Assembly (NCBI GenBank): GCA_034104345.1 | Contig: JAXEDY010000008.1 | Location: forward strand, 40,722-104,721 | DNA: 64,000 bases | Source of the DNA: HGM11416 sp034104345 | Lineage (GTDB): Bacteria; Bacillota; Clostridia; Christensenellales; Borkfalkiaceae | Direction of reading: 5' to 3' | Shown: positions 52,745-62,568 of the stretch, piece by piece | Layout: each line of letters opens with the position of its first letter | Position numbering within the stretch: the first letter of the stretch is position 1 | Notes under the pieces: model-generated | The model's input: the letters and a program-made list of their open reading frames with translations, nothing else | Databases searched by the model: none | What the model was told of the DNA's origin: nothing | Position numbers and translations under genes: made by a program

Positions 52745-53686
52745 TTACTTGTTATCGCCGTCTGTTTTTTCGTCTTTTTTGCCCTCCGCCGCGTCCGAAT
52801 CGCAAACCGACGCATCGACCGAAGATTTTGCGAGCGCTAAAAGTTCGTCGATATCGGGTTTTGAATATTCGTATTTTTTGTTGCAAAAATGGCAAATAAC
52901 TTCGATTTTTCCTTCTTTTTCAAGCGTTTCGTTAAGTTCTTTTTCGCCGAGCGTTAAAAGCATCGAATCGATATATTCTTTGCTGCAAAGGCACTTATAA
53001 ACGGGCGTGCGTTTTTCGAAAACGTAATCTTTTAAATTATCTTTAACGAATTTATCTGCGCCTTCGGTTTCGATAATCGAAGAAAAGTTACTCACTTTCG
53101 AAAGAAGGTTTTCGGCTTTGGTTATCGCTTCGTCGTCGGCGTCGGGCATGGGTTGCAGAATAACTCCGCCCGCCCCTACGCACTTATAATCCACGCCTAT
53201 CTTCACGCCCAAAGCCATACCTGTCGGTTGCTGTTCAGAAAAAGTGTAATATCTTGCGAAGTCTTCGGCAATTTCGCCGCTTTCGATGCGGCAACTGCCC
53301 GTGTAAGGTTCTTTAAGTCCCATGCTCCGCACGACGGTAAGTCTGCCTTTGCCAACGCAGCCCGCAACGTCGAGTTTGCCTTTATCGTTAAGCGGAAGCG
53401 AACATTGCGGATTATCGATATACCCGCGTATTTCAAGGTTGGCGTTGCCGGCAACCACGATATGCCCGCCTACTCCGTCGCCGTTTAAAGTAACCGATAA
53501 CCGGTCGTCGTCGCTTTTTAAGGTTGACGACATAAACGCGCCCGCAATAAGCGTTCTGCCGAGAGCCGCCGCCGCGAGCGGCGAAAGCGAATGAATTTTT
53601 ATCGCTTCGTTGACAAGCTCGGTGGCTTCGATAACCGTTACCGAAATTTTTCCGCCGAACGCAACGCCTTTATATAAAACGTCCAT
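52745..53686 (-). CDS. hslO: Redox-regulated chaperone Hsp33
   Basis: A 313-residue holdase chaperone switched on by oxidative stress. The N-terminal domain holds NGDGVGGHIVV, GYIDNPQ and TVVRSMGLKEPYTG; the C-terminal zinc centre has CLC (about 235) and CHFC (about 270), the CxC-x(about 30)-CxxC switch that loses zinc on disulfide formation. A charged tail of about 25 residues is added. Length is near the usual 290. ATG start. Confidence 0.96.
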   Translation of the reverse strand: MDVLYKGVAFGGKISVTVIEATELVNEAIKIHSLSPLAAAALGRTLIAGAFMSSTLKSDDDRLSVTLNGDGVGGHIVVAGNANLEIRGYIDNPQCSLPLNDKGKLDVAGCVGKGRLTVVRSMGLKEPYTGSCRIESGEIAEDFARYYTFSEQQPTGMALGVKIGVDYKCVGAGGVILQPMPDADDEAITKAENLLSKVSNFSSIIETEGADKFVKDNLKDYVFEKRTPVYKCLCSKEYIDSMLLTLGEKELNETLEKEGKIEVICHFCNKKYEYSKPDIDELLALAKSSVDASVCDSDAAEGKKDEKTDGDNK

Positions 53687-53808
53687 AATCTTTTTTTTCG
53701 TTGATTTTTTAATATCGTAAGTTAATTTTTTAGTTGTTTTTTAATTTTTTACGCAAAACGTGTGTTTAAAAAAACAGGTGTTTAGAAAAACAAGCGTTGT
53801 TTATTATA

Positions 53809-54588
53809 TCAAACCTTTTTTGCGATAAAGTTAAGCCGTTCGCTGTTTTCGCGTTTTTTTTCGCCCTTGTCGCCCTCTACGCACAAAACTTCGAATCCGC
53901 TTTTTAAAAGCGCGCTTAAAATTTCGGCTTCGGTGTGAACGTATTCGGTAAGAGCCGATTCTTTTTTTTCGTAAATTTCGCCGTTTACGCCGATATTTTT
54001 CGCCGCCGATTCAAGATTTTTGCGCTTTAAAAAGGCGGTAAGTTCCATTTCTACGCGATCGGAAAAGAGTTTGTTCGTCCAAATATACGAATAATCTTCT
54101 TCGTCTTCGAAAAAGGTGTTGTTTGCTATAACGTTTTTAAGTTTATATTCGCTTGAAACGTCGAACAAAAGCACGCCGCCCTTGTTTAAACAGGCGTTAA
54201 GCCTTTCAAAACCTTTCTTCATGTTTTCGCCGTTAAGGCAGTTGAACGCGTCGTTTATGGCGGTTATAAAATCTACTTTGCGCGGCAGTTTAAGTTTTGT
54301 TAGGTCGCCTTTGATATATTGAATGAACAAGCCGTTTTTCGCGCTTTCTTTCTGCGCGGCAACGAGCATTTCTTCCGAAATATCAACGCCGCAAACGTTA
54401 AAGTCCGCTTTTTTCAAAGCGCGGGTAAACTGTCCGCTTCCGCAGGCGACGTCAACTCCCGAATTTCCCGCCGCATACTTTTTTATGCGGTCGATAACGT
54501 AACTTGCCCAGCCTTCGTAATCGCAGGATAAATCCATCGAATGTTGATAAAATTCGGCAACCGCGTCGAAAAGCCCGAAAACCTTCAT
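53809..54588 (-). CDS. Class I SAM-dependent methyltransferase
   Basis: A 259-residue soluble enzyme. The SAM-binding glycine loop is VDVACGSGQFTRAL (about 43-56), followed by CGVDISEEML and a third motif KVDFITAINDAFNCL. Substrate unknown; the C-terminal half (beta strands with YSYIWTNKLFSDRVEMELTAFL) resembles the small-molecule methyltransferases with a six-stranded insert. Its ATG overlaps the stop of the membrane-protein gene upstream (TGATG), so the two are translationally coupled. Confidence 0.85.
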   Translation of the reverse strand: MKVFGLFDAVAEFYQHSMDLSCDYEGWASYVIDRIKKYAAGNSGVDVACGSGQFTRALKKADFNVCGVDISEEMLVAAQKESAKNGLFIQYIKGDLTKLKLPRKVDFITAINDAFNCLNGENMKKGFERLNACLNKGGVLLFDVSSEYKLKNVIANNTFFEDEEDYSYIWTNKLFSDRVEMELTAFLKRKNLESAAKNIGVNGEIYEKKESALTEYVHTEAEILSALLKSGFEVLCVEGDKGEKKRENSERLNFIAKKV

Positions 54589-55826
54589 CAGCCGTTTCCT
54601 TTATCGATTTCGTTTGCTTCTTCGCTTAAATTTTCGGTTGCGTTATCGCCCGAATTTTCGTTCGCGTTATCGGCTTGTTTTTCGGTTTTTTCGGCTTCTT
54701 CTTCGGCTGCTTTTTCCGAATAAGCGTCGCTGTCTTGCCGCATGGCGGCCTTGCTTTCTTCAAGGCGTTTTAAGTCGGCGCGCGAAAAACTTTCGGGCAA
54801 AGCGGCAATTTCCACGTCGTAGTCGGTGATGGGTTTGATGTGGCGCTTGCCGAGAGTCGAACGTTCGAACGAGAAATCGGCTTCGCTTTCGGCGGCGTTT
54901 TTCGAATAAATACCGCGATTTTTAACCGCCCCGGGAACTTTGTCGTTGATAAATTTATCGAACGCCCACTGCGAATAATCCGTCCATACGAGCGCGAAAA
55001 GCGAAAATCCGAACAGGATAAACAGCACCGAGCCGAAAGTTGCGAAAATTCCGCCGAGCATCAAAATAATAAATGTGATAAGCGCAAACGCCGCAAAAAA
55101 CAGGTTGAGCGGAATAAGCGCGATTGCCATTATGAACGAGTTGCGGATAAGGTGCGTGAATTTAAGTTTGTAAGTTACCGAAAGCGTAAGGGCGAAAAGA
55201 AATACTATCGTGCAGAAAGTCGCCATAAAATACGAAATCACGTTCGATGCGATTAACAGCCAGTTCGTAGAGCCGTTTGCACGCAGAAAATCCGAGTAAG
55301 ATATAGACATTATCGATAAAAACATGATAACGCTGTAAGCCACGGTAACGAAGAAAATCTGCCAGAAATTCTTTTTTACGCCCGTCCAGAAGTCGGATCC
55401 TACCGAAACGCCTTCGGCCCACACGAAATTGCGCATGCAATACATTCCGCCCGAAAGCCCTACCGCCGCAATCGCCGCGGCTATGGGCAAAAACATAAAC
55501 GATTGCAGGTTAGCAGAAAGATAAATGTATTCGGTAAGCCCCGCCATGCTCGGGAACGCCGGATAACCAAGCCCCAGATTTTGCGAAAACGGCGTTTGAT
55601 ACGCAAGATAAGTTACTTGCAAATAGCGCAAAAGCACCAACGCCAAAACGGGCAGAAAGAACAAAAACATCAAAAGGTTAAGCCCCACGAGTTTGCCCAT
55701 GTTGGTTTTAAAAATATCCCAACCGAGTTCCCAACGGTTGCCTGGGAGCGTGGAACGAGCGTAACCTTCCGCCCTTTCGGGACCTTCTATCATTCTGGTT
55801 ATAAAACCTTTCTTTTTCTGTGCCAT
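54588..55826 (-). CDS. Polytopic membrane protein (YesL/DUF624-like)
   Basis: A 412-residue protein with about six membrane helices (roughly 46-70, 105-130, 150-172, 186-210, 225-255, 258-285) and a long acidic, Ala/Glu/Asn-rich cytoplasmic tail (about 310-412). NRWELGWDIFKTNMGKLVGLNLL near the N-terminus and GGMYCMRNFVWAEGVSVGSDFWTGVKKNF resemble the YesL/DUF624 pattern of membrane proteins that lie next to sugar transporters, but no such transporter is here. It precedes the methyltransferase. Function unknown. Confidence 0.6.
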   Translation of the reverse strand: MAQKKKGFITRMIEGPERAEGYARSTLPGNRWELGWDIFKTNMGKLVGLNLLMFLFFLPVLALVLLRYLQVTYLAYQTPFSQNLGLGYPAFPSMAGLTEYIYLSANLQSFMFLPIAAAIAAVGLSGGMYCMRNFVWAEGVSVGSDFWTGVKKNFWQIFFVTVAYSVIMFLSIMSISYSDFLRANGSTNWLLIASNVISYFMATFCTIVFLFALTLSVTYKLKFTHLIRNSFIMAIALIPLNLFFAAFALITFIILMLGGIFATFGSVLFILFGFSLFALVWTDYSQWAFDKFINDKVPGAVKNRGIYSKNAAESEADFSFERSTLGKRHIKPITDYDVEIAALPESFSRADLKRLEESKAAMRQDSDAYSEKAAEEEAEKTEKQADNANENSGDNATENLSEEANEIDKGNG

Positions 55827-56189
55827 GTTTACTCCGAAATTTTTTGCGATAACGCGGCGCGCTTTTTACGGTTTAACGTTTTTTAAATCAACCCGAAAAA
55901 AGTTTTTTAAGCCGCTTTTCGCTTATTGTTAAAGTTACTTAGTATATAATACTATATTCGGGCGTTTTTTTCAATCGTTTTAAGCGTTAATGCGAAAATA
56001 GGTTGAATTTATTATGCTATTTTATCGTTTATCATATCTCTTTAACCGCCCGTTTTCGGCAAAGACCCACATTTTTCGACGAAATATTTTATAATTTTTG
56101 CATTAAAACTAAAATTTTTTGCTTCGTTTTTGCAAAAATCAACGCCTTAAAGCATATTTTATACAAAAAACAAAAAAGGAATTAAAAAA

Positions 56190-57164
56190 TTGCGTAACGA
56201 ACAGGCAACAATTCAGAAATTAAAAAAGAAAAAATTCTGCGAATTTCCGTTTAAAGGGGTTTACACGGCGCTTGCCACGCCCTTTTTACCCTGCGGCAGT
56301 TGCGGCAAAAACGAAAAGGAAAAAGTAGCGGAAAACAAAATAGATTACGACGCGCTCGAAAAAATAGTGCGCGCGCAGGTTGCGGCGAAAATCGACGGGC
56401 TGGTTTTGTTCGGAAGCACGGGCGAACACTTTTCGCTTACGGAAAACGAAAAAAAGAATTTGTTTTTCACCGTTAAAGAAATTACCTCAAACAAACTTCC
56501 GCTTGTTTGCTGCGCGGGAACGCCTTCGACGAGAGCGACTTTAAACGACGCCCTTTTGTTTAAAAGTTACGGTGCAAACGGCTTGCTTTTGCTTACGCCG
56601 TTTTACTATAAATGTGCCGATAACGGTGTTATAGCCCACTTTTCGCTTATTGCGGAAACGGCGAAACTGCCCGTTATAATTTACAACGTACCCTCCCGAA
56701 CGGGTTATGATTTATATAAAAAACCGAATGTTTTAAAGGCGCTTTCGCAAACGAAATACGTCGTCGGAATTAAAGAAGCCGAAACCGACGAAATTACCAT
56801 GTCCGACTTTATAAGACATTCGGTTTTGCCCGTGGTTTCGGGTTGCGACGAAAACAATTTTTCGGCGTATCAGGCGGGCGCGGCGGGCGCGATAAGCGTT
56901 GCGAGCAACGTTTTCCCCAAAAAAATAAAGGAAATTTACGATTTATATTCGGCGTGCGACGAAGCTGAAGCAAGTAAAAAAGAAAGGCTTTTAAAACCGC
57001 TTTATAAAGCGCTTACTTTGCAAGGCAATCCCGTTCCGTTAAAATTCATGCTCGAAAAAGTTTACGGCTGCTTTGGAGCACTGCGCCTTCCGCTTACAGA
57101 AGCGACCGACGAAAACAAAAAGAAAATAGCAAAAGTTTTAAGCGAATTATCTACAAAAAATTAA
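56190..57164 (+). CDS. dapA: 4-hydroxy-tetrahydrodipicolinate synthase
   Basis: A 324-residue aldolase-type enzyme joining pyruvate and aspartate semialdehyde, the first step towards meso-diaminopimelate and lysine (and dipicolinate in spores). The Schiff-base Lys is in GIKEA, the Tyr in IYNVPSRTG, and GSTGE replaces the more usual GTTGE (a Ser for a Thr of the proton relay; Ser is tolerated). An inserted Cys-containing stretch (GSCGKNEKEK, about 35-45) is unusual. TTG start with AAAGGA; no earlier ATG fits. First of a two-gene plus-strand operon with dapB. The 363-base gap upstream is AT-rich with no lysine-riboswitch features that I recognise. Confidence 0.9.
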   Translation: MRNEQATIQKLKKKKFCEFPFKGVYTALATPFLPCGSCGKNEKEKVAENKIDYDALEKIVRAQVAAKIDGLVLFGSTGEHFSLTENEKKNLFFTVKEITSNKLPLVCCAGTPSTRATLNDALLFKSYGANGLLLLTPFYYKCADNGVIAHFSLIAETAKLPVIIYNVPSRTGYDLYKKPNVLKALSQTKYVVGIKEAETDEITMSDFIRHSVLPVVSGCDENNFSAYQAGAAGAISVASNVFPKKIKEIYDLYSACDEAEASKKERLLKPLYKALTLQGNPVPLKFMLEKVYGCFGALRLPLTEATDENKKKIAKVLSELSTKN

Positions 57165-57225
57165 ACGATAAACGGCACGTAACTAAAAAAAAATTATAAC
57201 CCAAAAACAAGGAGAAAGTTAAAAA

Positions 57226-57915
57226 ATGAAAAATCTTTTAATAAGCGGTTCAAGCGGAAAAGTGGGGCTATATGTTCGTAAACTGGCAAAAGACTACGAT
57301 TTTAACGTGGTTTGCGGAGTGGATAAAAACAATTTTTGCGAAGCAGATTTTCCCGTTTACAAAACCTTTTCGGAAGTAAAAGAAAACGTCGACGTTATTA
57401 TAGACTTTTCGTCGCCCGACCTTGCCGAAGCCGCGCTCGAATTTGCCGAAAATTACAAAGCGAAGTTGGTTTGCGGAACCACCGCGCTTAAAAAAAGTTT
57501 TTACGAAAAAGCAAAACGCGCGGCTGAAAAAATCTGTATATGCGCGGATTCGAACTTTTCTATGGCAATGCGCGCTTTTATAAAGGCGGCGGCAAATTTA
57601 ACCGACGCCCTTGAAGATTTCGATAAATGCATTATAGAAACGCACAACGCAAAAAAGAAAGACGCGCCGAGCGGCACCGCCCTTTTAATAAGCGAAAAAA
57701 CGGGCATTAAACAAATTTATTCTATCCGCGGCGGCAACGTTGCGGGCGAGCATAAAATTTTGTTTTTGGGAAACGCAGAGCAGATAGAACTTTGCCACAG
57801 AGCGACCGACAAAGGCGTTTTCGCGCGCGGCGCTTTAATGGCGGCAAAATTTTTACTAAACAAAAAGGTCGGCTTTTTTACTGCCGACCAAGCGTTTGAA
57901 AACGCAGATATTTAG
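57226..57915 (+). CDS. dapB: 4-hydroxy-tetrahydrodipicolinate reductase
   Basis: A 229-residue NAD(P)H-dependent reductase, second step after DapA. N-terminal Rossmann fold starts LLISGSSGKVG; the catalytic region is ETHNAKKKDAPSGTA (about 140-154), with the active-site His and Lys present but Asn in place of the second His of the usual HH pair, as in some relatives. It is slightly short (usual 245-265). ATG with AAGGAG. A weak hairpin AGCGC/GCGCT overlaps the stop. Confidence 0.92.
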   Translation: MKNLLISGSSGKVGLYVRKLAKDYDFNVVCGVDKNNFCEADFPVYKTFSEVKENVDVIIDFSSPDLAEAALEFAENYKAKLVCGTTALKKSFYEKAKRAAEKICICADSNFSMAMRAFIKAAANLTDALEDFDKCIIETHNAKKKDAPSGTALLISEKTGIKQIYSIRGGNVAGEHKILFLGNAEQIELCHRATDKGVFARGALMAAKFLLNKKVGFFTADQAFENADI

Positions 57916-57989
57916 CGCCGAAATTTAATTTTTTGCGCTTTTGAACTTTAAGTTTTATAAGCCTTTGCTTATCGTTTTACAAACTTTTT

Positions 57990-59234
57990 TTAATCGAGCG
58001 GCGAAACGTTTTTACCCACCACGGCGGTTGCGCGCAGGTCGGGCGAAAAATATTTCGCCGCTATTTCGTTTGCCTTGTCGAGCGTAACAAGCGAAACCTT
58101 TTCGAGTTCTTTATCCACGTCGAACACGTCGTTAAACAAAAGCAATCGTTTGCACTGCGACATCATGCGGCTCGAAGTGCTTTCACCCGACAAAATAGTC
58201 GACCCCTTAATAAGTTCTTTGGCGCGCTCTAATTCTTTTGCGGTTATGCCCTTTTCCGAAATAAGGCGCATTTCGTTTAAAAGTTCGTTATACGCCGACG
58301 AAACGTTCTTTTTGTTTACCGCGGCGTAAAGATACAAAACGCCCGTTTCTTTATAAACCGAAACGTAAGAATAAACGGTGTAAGCAAGCCCCGCTTTTTC
58401 GCGCACGGTCTGAAAAAGTCTGCTGCTCATGCCGCCGCCTAAAACGGCGTTTACGAGCAGAACGGGAATTTTATCTTCCGAAGCGGCGGCAACCGAGTTA
58501 AAACCCACCGCGATATGCGCTTGTTCAACGCTTTTATGCACGGCGTTTCTGCCCCACTTTAAGTCTATTTTAACGGGAGATGCCGAAACCGCGCTTTGTT
58601 TAAGCGAAATAAAACTTTCGAAGTGTTTATCGACGAGTTTTATAGCGTCTTCGAATTTAACGTTGCCCGCAAACGAAATAACCGTGTTTTCGGGCGTATA
58701 ATGCTTCGATTTATAGTTTAAAACGTCTTGTTTGTTAAAACGCGAAACGTTTTGTTCGGTGCCTAAAATGGTCGCGCCGTAGCCGCGTTCGCCGTAAAAG
58801 GCGTTCGCAAGCGAATCGATGCACAAATCGTCGGGCGTGTCTTCGACCATTTTGATTTCTTCGATTATAACGCCGCGTTCTTTATCGAGTTCGGCGGCGG
58901 GATAGGTCGAATTTAAAAACAAATCGGACAACACGTCGAAATTTTCTTCGAGTTTTTCGTCGATACACTTAACGTAATAGCAGGTTACGTCTTTTGCGGT
59001 ATAGGCGTTGAGTTGCGCGCCCGAACCTTCGGTCAGGTCCGAAATGTCGTAAGCCGTGCGCGTTTTGGTGCCTTTGAAATTAACGTGTTCGATAAAGTGC
59101 GAAATGCCGTTTTCGGCTTCGCTTTCTCTGCTCGAACCCGTGCCGACCATTATGCCTACCGCCACCGAGCGGAAATTATTAAGTTCGTTTACTATTACCC
59201 TTAAACCGTTTGCGTAAGTTTTTACTTTTATCAT
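57990..59234 (-). CDS. M16-family zinc protease (MlpA/YmxG-like)
   Basis: A 414-residue insulinase-type peptidase. The inverted zinc motif HFIEH is in GISHFIEHVNFKGT (about 47), and the third ligand Glu lies about 75 residues on, in GVIIEEIKM. The second, inactive M16 domain follows (200-400) with GGGMSSRLFQ. In Bacillus subtilis the same protein (MlpA) lies right after ylxY, near the dap genes; here the order ylxY, this gene, then dapB/dapA is similar. Starts 14 bases after the ylxY stop with no ribosome site of its own, so coupled translation is likely. Confidence 0.88.
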   Translation of the reverse strand: MIKVKTYANGLRVIVNELNNFRSVAVGIMVGTGSSRESEAENGISHFIEHVNFKGTKTRTAYDISDLTEGSGAQLNAYTAKDVTCYYVKCIDEKLEENFDVLSDLFLNSTYPAAELDKERGVIIEEIKMVEDTPDDLCIDSLANAFYGERGYGATILGTEQNVSRFNKQDVLNYKSKHYTPENTVISFAGNVKFEDAIKLVDKHFESFISLKQSAVSASPVKIDLKWGRNAVHKSVEQAHIAVGFNSVAAASEDKIPVLLVNAVLGGGMSSRLFQTVREKAGLAYTVYSYVSVYKETGVLYLYAAVNKKNVSSAYNELLNEMRLISEKGITAKELERAKELIKGSTILSGESTSSRMMSQCKRLLLFNDVFDVDKELEKVSLVTLDKANEIAAKYFSPDLRATAVVGKNVSPLD

Positions 59235-59248
59235 AATTTAATTAAATT

Positions 59249-59962
59249 TTATTTCAGGCATTCGCTAACCGTAACCGCTTCGAGCCCCGCCTGTTTTACG
59301 TATTCCAAAATTTTTTCAAGCGCGATAACCGTGTCGTCTTTGGGGTGCATAAGCACTAAATCGCCGCTTTTTAAGTTTGTTGTGGCGCGTTTATAGATAA
59401 GGTCGGCGTTTTTGTCACGCCAATCTACGGTATCTTTGCTCCACATTATGGTTTTATAGCCCAAACTTTCGGCACATTTAAGCGTGAGTTTCGAAAAATC
59501 GCCCGAAGGCGGTGCAAACAAATTCATTTCGACGCCGCAAAGCCCTTTAACCAGGTTATGCGTGTTTTTAATTTCGCTTAAATTGCCCGTTTCGTTAAGT
59601 TTTGAATGGTTTTTGTGAAAATAGCCGTGATTGCCTATTTCATGCCCGTCTTTTAGAAGTGTTTTTAAAAGATCTATCTTGTCGTCGATAAAGCACCCGC
59701 CCACGAAAAACGTGGCTTTTGCGCCTTTCTTTTTTAAAATTTCGGCTATTTTAAGTATATTCCGCTCGCTTTCGTAACAGTTGAACATAAGCGCGACTTT
59801 GCCTGTTTGCCTGTTTCCGAAATAAACGGGCGAGCCGCTTTCCGAACTTACGGTAACCGCTCCGCCGCCCGAAAAAAAGCACGCGAGCCCTACCGTTACG
59901 GCAAGACAAGCCATAACCGCACCGGCAAGAGCGCGCATGCCCTTTAATGATAGTTTTTTCAT
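59249..59962 (-). CDS. YlxY-like polysaccharide deacetylase family protein
   Basis: A 237-residue secreted or membrane-anchored protein. One N-terminal hydrophobic helix (about 10-30) leads to a NodB domain (about 45-235): GAKATFFVGG, GHEIGNHGYFHKNH with two His, FAPPSG and KTIMWSKDTVDWRD. The first metal motif, normally TFDDG, is MFNCYE, so the catalytic Asp pair is missing and enzymatic activity is doubtful; this is usual in the YlxY branch. Context (before the M16 protease) supports the name. The frame could start with GTG at 59971; ATG at 59962 is preferred. Confidence 0.8.
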   Translation of the reverse strand: MKKLSLKGMRALAGAVMACLAVTVGLACFFSGGGAVTVSSESGSPVYFGNRQTGKVALMFNCYESERNILKIAEILKKKGAKATFFVGGCFIDDKIDLLKTLLKDGHEIGNHGYFHKNHSKLNETGNLSEIKNTHNLVKGLCGVEMNLFAPPSGDFSKLTLKCAESLGYKTIMWSKDTVDWRDKNADLIYKRATTNLKSGDLVLMHPKDDTVIALEKILEYVKQAGLEAVTVSECLK

Positions 59963-60090
59963 AATAATCACGCTTTATACCTATATTTTATATATATTTT
60001 AAAGCGCGATTTTTTATTACGTTAAAATTTTAGCGATTAACTAAAACCGTTTTTTTGCGGCAAAATTACAGCCTTTTTCGCGGCAGAATT

Positions 60091-61518
60091 TCAGCCGATG
60101 ATATATTTATCGGATTTTGCTTTTGCGCCGTTTAATTCTTTTTTCTTTTCTTCATAGCCCTTTCTGCCTAAAAGAGCGTAAGTCGCGTTTTTGCCGTTTT
60201 CAACCCCCGGTTGGTTATAGGTGTCGATTCCGAGCATTTCGCCCATAAACGCGGTTTCCATTTCGTAAAAATACAGAAGTTCGCCGATGGTGAACGCGTT
60301 TACTTCGGGCAGATAAATGGTGTGGTTAAGTCTGCCTTTAACGGTTAAAGCGTATTCGGTTGCCTCCCTTTCGGCCGAAATAAGTTCGTTCATTGTATGC
60401 CCGCAAAGGAAGTTCACGTCGGCAATATCTTCGCAACCGTTCGAAATAACCTGAGTCGAGCGATATTTGTCTACGCCGATAAAGGTAATAACTTTGTCGT
60501 AAGGGCCTTCGGCGTAAAGTTGAACCTGACTGTGCTGATCGGTAACGCCGAGCGACTTGACGGGGGTTTGCCCCGCGTTTACGGTTTCGCCTTCTTTGTT
60601 TACCTCTTTACCAAGGCTTTCGCCCCAGATCTGACAATACCAGTCGGCGATATATTTAAGGCTGTCGGCATAAGGCATCATAACCGAAATGTTTTTGCCG
60701 CGTCCGATCGACATGTATTGAAGCAACGCGCTTAAAAGAGCGGGGTTTTTATGCATGTCTTTCGCCGAGCAGATTTTATCCATATATTTCGCGCCGTCGA
60801 GCATAAGTTTAACGTCGATGCCCAAAACGGCTGCGGGAAGAAGCCCTACGGGGCAAAGTTGCGAAAATCTGCCGCCGACGCCTTCGGGAATATAAAAGGT
60901 TTTAAAGCCTTCTTTTTTGGCGATTTTAATAAGATTGCCCTTGGTTTCGGACGTGGTGGCGATAATATGTTCGTTCGCCTTGTCGCCGAGCGCCTTTTTC
61001 AGAATATCCCATATTATAAGATATTGCGTCATGGTTTCGCTGGTCGCGCCGCTTTTGGTTATTACGTTGAACACGGTCTTTTTCGGATCGATAACGTCTA
61101 AAAGCGCGGTCATACGTTCGGGATCTACGTTGTCTTCAACGTAAAATTTGGGCGCTTTTCTTTTCGATTTAGGCAGGTCGTTGTGGTGCAGATGGCAAAG
61201 AGCCTGCGCTACCGCTATGGGACCGAGCGCGCTTCCGCCTATGCCCAAAACGACGAAGTTATCGCAGGTTCTGCGAATTTTTTTAGCCGTTTTAAAAACG
61301 TCTTCAACTACTTCTTTCTGACCGTAAGGAAGAGTCGTCCACCCCATCATGCCCTTGCCGCGGTTAGAAAATACGCCGTCGTAGGCTTTTTTGCAAAGGT
61401 CTTTGCCCGAATTAATGTCTGCTTCGGAAAAACCTTCGTTGCCGACGTAATCTTTCATCATGTTGTTGTAGTCAAGGCGCAGGCGCATGCCGTTGCGCCA
61501 GTTTTTGTCGATTCTCAT
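60091..61518 (-). CDS. pgi: Glucose-6-phosphate isomerase
   Basis: A 475-residue glycolytic enzyme interconverting glucose-6-phosphate and fructose-6-phosphate. Signatures: VVLGIGGSALGP (about 90), ITKSGATSETM, VGGRFSQLCPVGLLP, QHSQVQLYAEGP with the active-site His. Length near that of Gram-positive enzymes (about 450), with a few extra residues. ATG with CAGGAG. Own transcription unit or with the TIM-barrel gene upstream (57 bases apart). Confidence 0.96.
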   Translation of the reverse strand: MRIDKNWRNGMRLRLDYNNMMKDYVGNEGFSEADINSGKDLCKKAYDGVFSNRGKGMMGWTTLPYGQKEVVEDVFKTAKKIRRTCDNFVVLGIGGSALGPIAVAQALCHLHHNDLPKSKRKAPKFYVEDNVDPERMTALLDVIDPKKTVFNVITKSGATSETMTQYLIIWDILKKALGDKANEHIIATTSETKGNLIKIAKKEGFKTFYIPEGVGGRFSQLCPVGLLPAAVLGIDVKLMLDGAKYMDKICSAKDMHKNPALLSALLQYMSIGRGKNISVMMPYADSLKYIADWYCQIWGESLGKEVNKEGETVNAGQTPVKSLGVTDQHSQVQLYAEGPYDKVITFIGVDKYRSTQVISNGCEDIADVNFLCGHTMNELISAEREATEYALTVKGRLNHTIYLPEVNAFTIGELLYFYEMETAFMGEMLGIDTYNQPGVENGKNATYALLGRKGYEEKKKELNGAKAKSDKYIIG

Positions 61519-61575
61519 ATATAAAATCTCCTGAAAAATTTAATTGCTTGATTTGTTTTTATTTAAACGCGAGCC

Positions 61576-62370
61576 TTAAAAAACGCTTTCTTTAATGTTT
61601 CTTAAATAATAAAGCGAGTTTTTAAGGTCGTCGTAATTTTCGTAATTTTCTTTATAAACTTCGATAAGGCAGTTGCCGCTAAAACCGGAATCTTTAAGCA
61701 TTTTAAACAATTCTTTAAAGTTAAAATTGCCTTTTTCGGTGGGGAGCGCCGTTTTTCCCATATCGTCGAAGTCGCTTAAATGCACGGTCTTAAGTCCGCT
61801 GCCCATTTCGAAAAGATAGTCTTTATAATCGTAACCGCTTACGCGCGCCTGCTTTACGTCGAGACAAGCGCACAAATCGGGCGCGTATTTTTTAATGTTT
61901 TTATAAAAATTCGGTTTGTCGTAAAACGCCCATTCCACGTTTTCGATACAAAGATTTATGCCGTAACCTTTTGCAATATCGCAAAGCCGCGCGGCATAGC
62001 GGCCTAGTTCTTCGTAATTATCGAACTTAACGCCCTTTTTAAACTTCGCCTTGCCGTGCATGGTATAATTTTGCGCGCCTAAAATTCTGCCTGCTTTTAA
62101 ACAACTTGTAAAAATGGCGACGGCGTCGTCGTTGGTGCGTTCGCAAGGCGAAAAAAGTTGCGGTTCGAAATGAGTGTTAAGCGTGTGTATCGAATGGACT
62201 TTAAGCCCGCCCTGCCTGCTTTTTAAAAGTCGAGCGAAACTTTCGGTATATTCGCTGTAAGTTTCTAAAAACACTTCTACAACTTCGGCGTTTAAATCGT
62301 TTAAAACGGGAAGCGCGTCTTCGTTGTAAAGGCGACCGAATAAGGTCGCCGTAGAAATTCCTATCTGCAT
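61576..62370 (-). CDS. Sugar-phosphate isomerase/epimerase family TIM-barrel protein
   Basis: A 264-residue member of the xylose-isomerase-like (AP endonuclease 2) barrel family. Metal-binding residues are seen in VEVFLETY, HSIHTL, CIENVEW (Glu), CLDVKQA (Asp), TVHLSDFDD (His, Asp) and LIEVYKENY (Glu). Substrate unknown; such enzymes usually isomerise or epimerise sugars or inositols. Start ATG, no clear ribosome site. It precedes pgi. The 198-base gap to hpf has no gene. Confidence 0.8.
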   Translation of the reverse strand: MQIGISTATLFGRLYNEDALPVLNDLNAEVVEVFLETYSEYTESFARLLKSRQGGLKVHSIHTLNTHFEPQLFSPCERTNDDAVAIFTSCLKAGRILGAQNYTMHGKAKFKKGVKFDNYEELGRYAARLCDIAKGYGINLCIENVEWAFYDKPNFYKNIKKYAPDLCACLDVKQARVSGYDYKDYLFEMGSGLKTVHLSDFDDMGKTALPTEKGNFNFKELFKMLKDSGFSGNCLIEVYKENYENYDDLKNSLYYLRNIKESVF

Positions 62371-62568
62371 TCGTATAAGTTGTAAAATTTATCCGCTCCG
62401 CCGCCTTAAAGCATACCCAGGTTTTCGCTTTCGCAAACGGCATCGCCGTTAAGTTCGCCCCAAGGCGGCAAGAGTGAATAATTTAATTTTTATTCAGGTA
62501 TAATCGCTGTTTTTTTAATAATCGCCACAAAAAAAGCAATCGCTATCCGCAAAACTACGATTATTTGT

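Noticed and set aside
55827..56189. Lysine riboswitch before dapA
   Set aside because: The gap is AT-rich and lacks the GC-rich junction and stems expected of that element.
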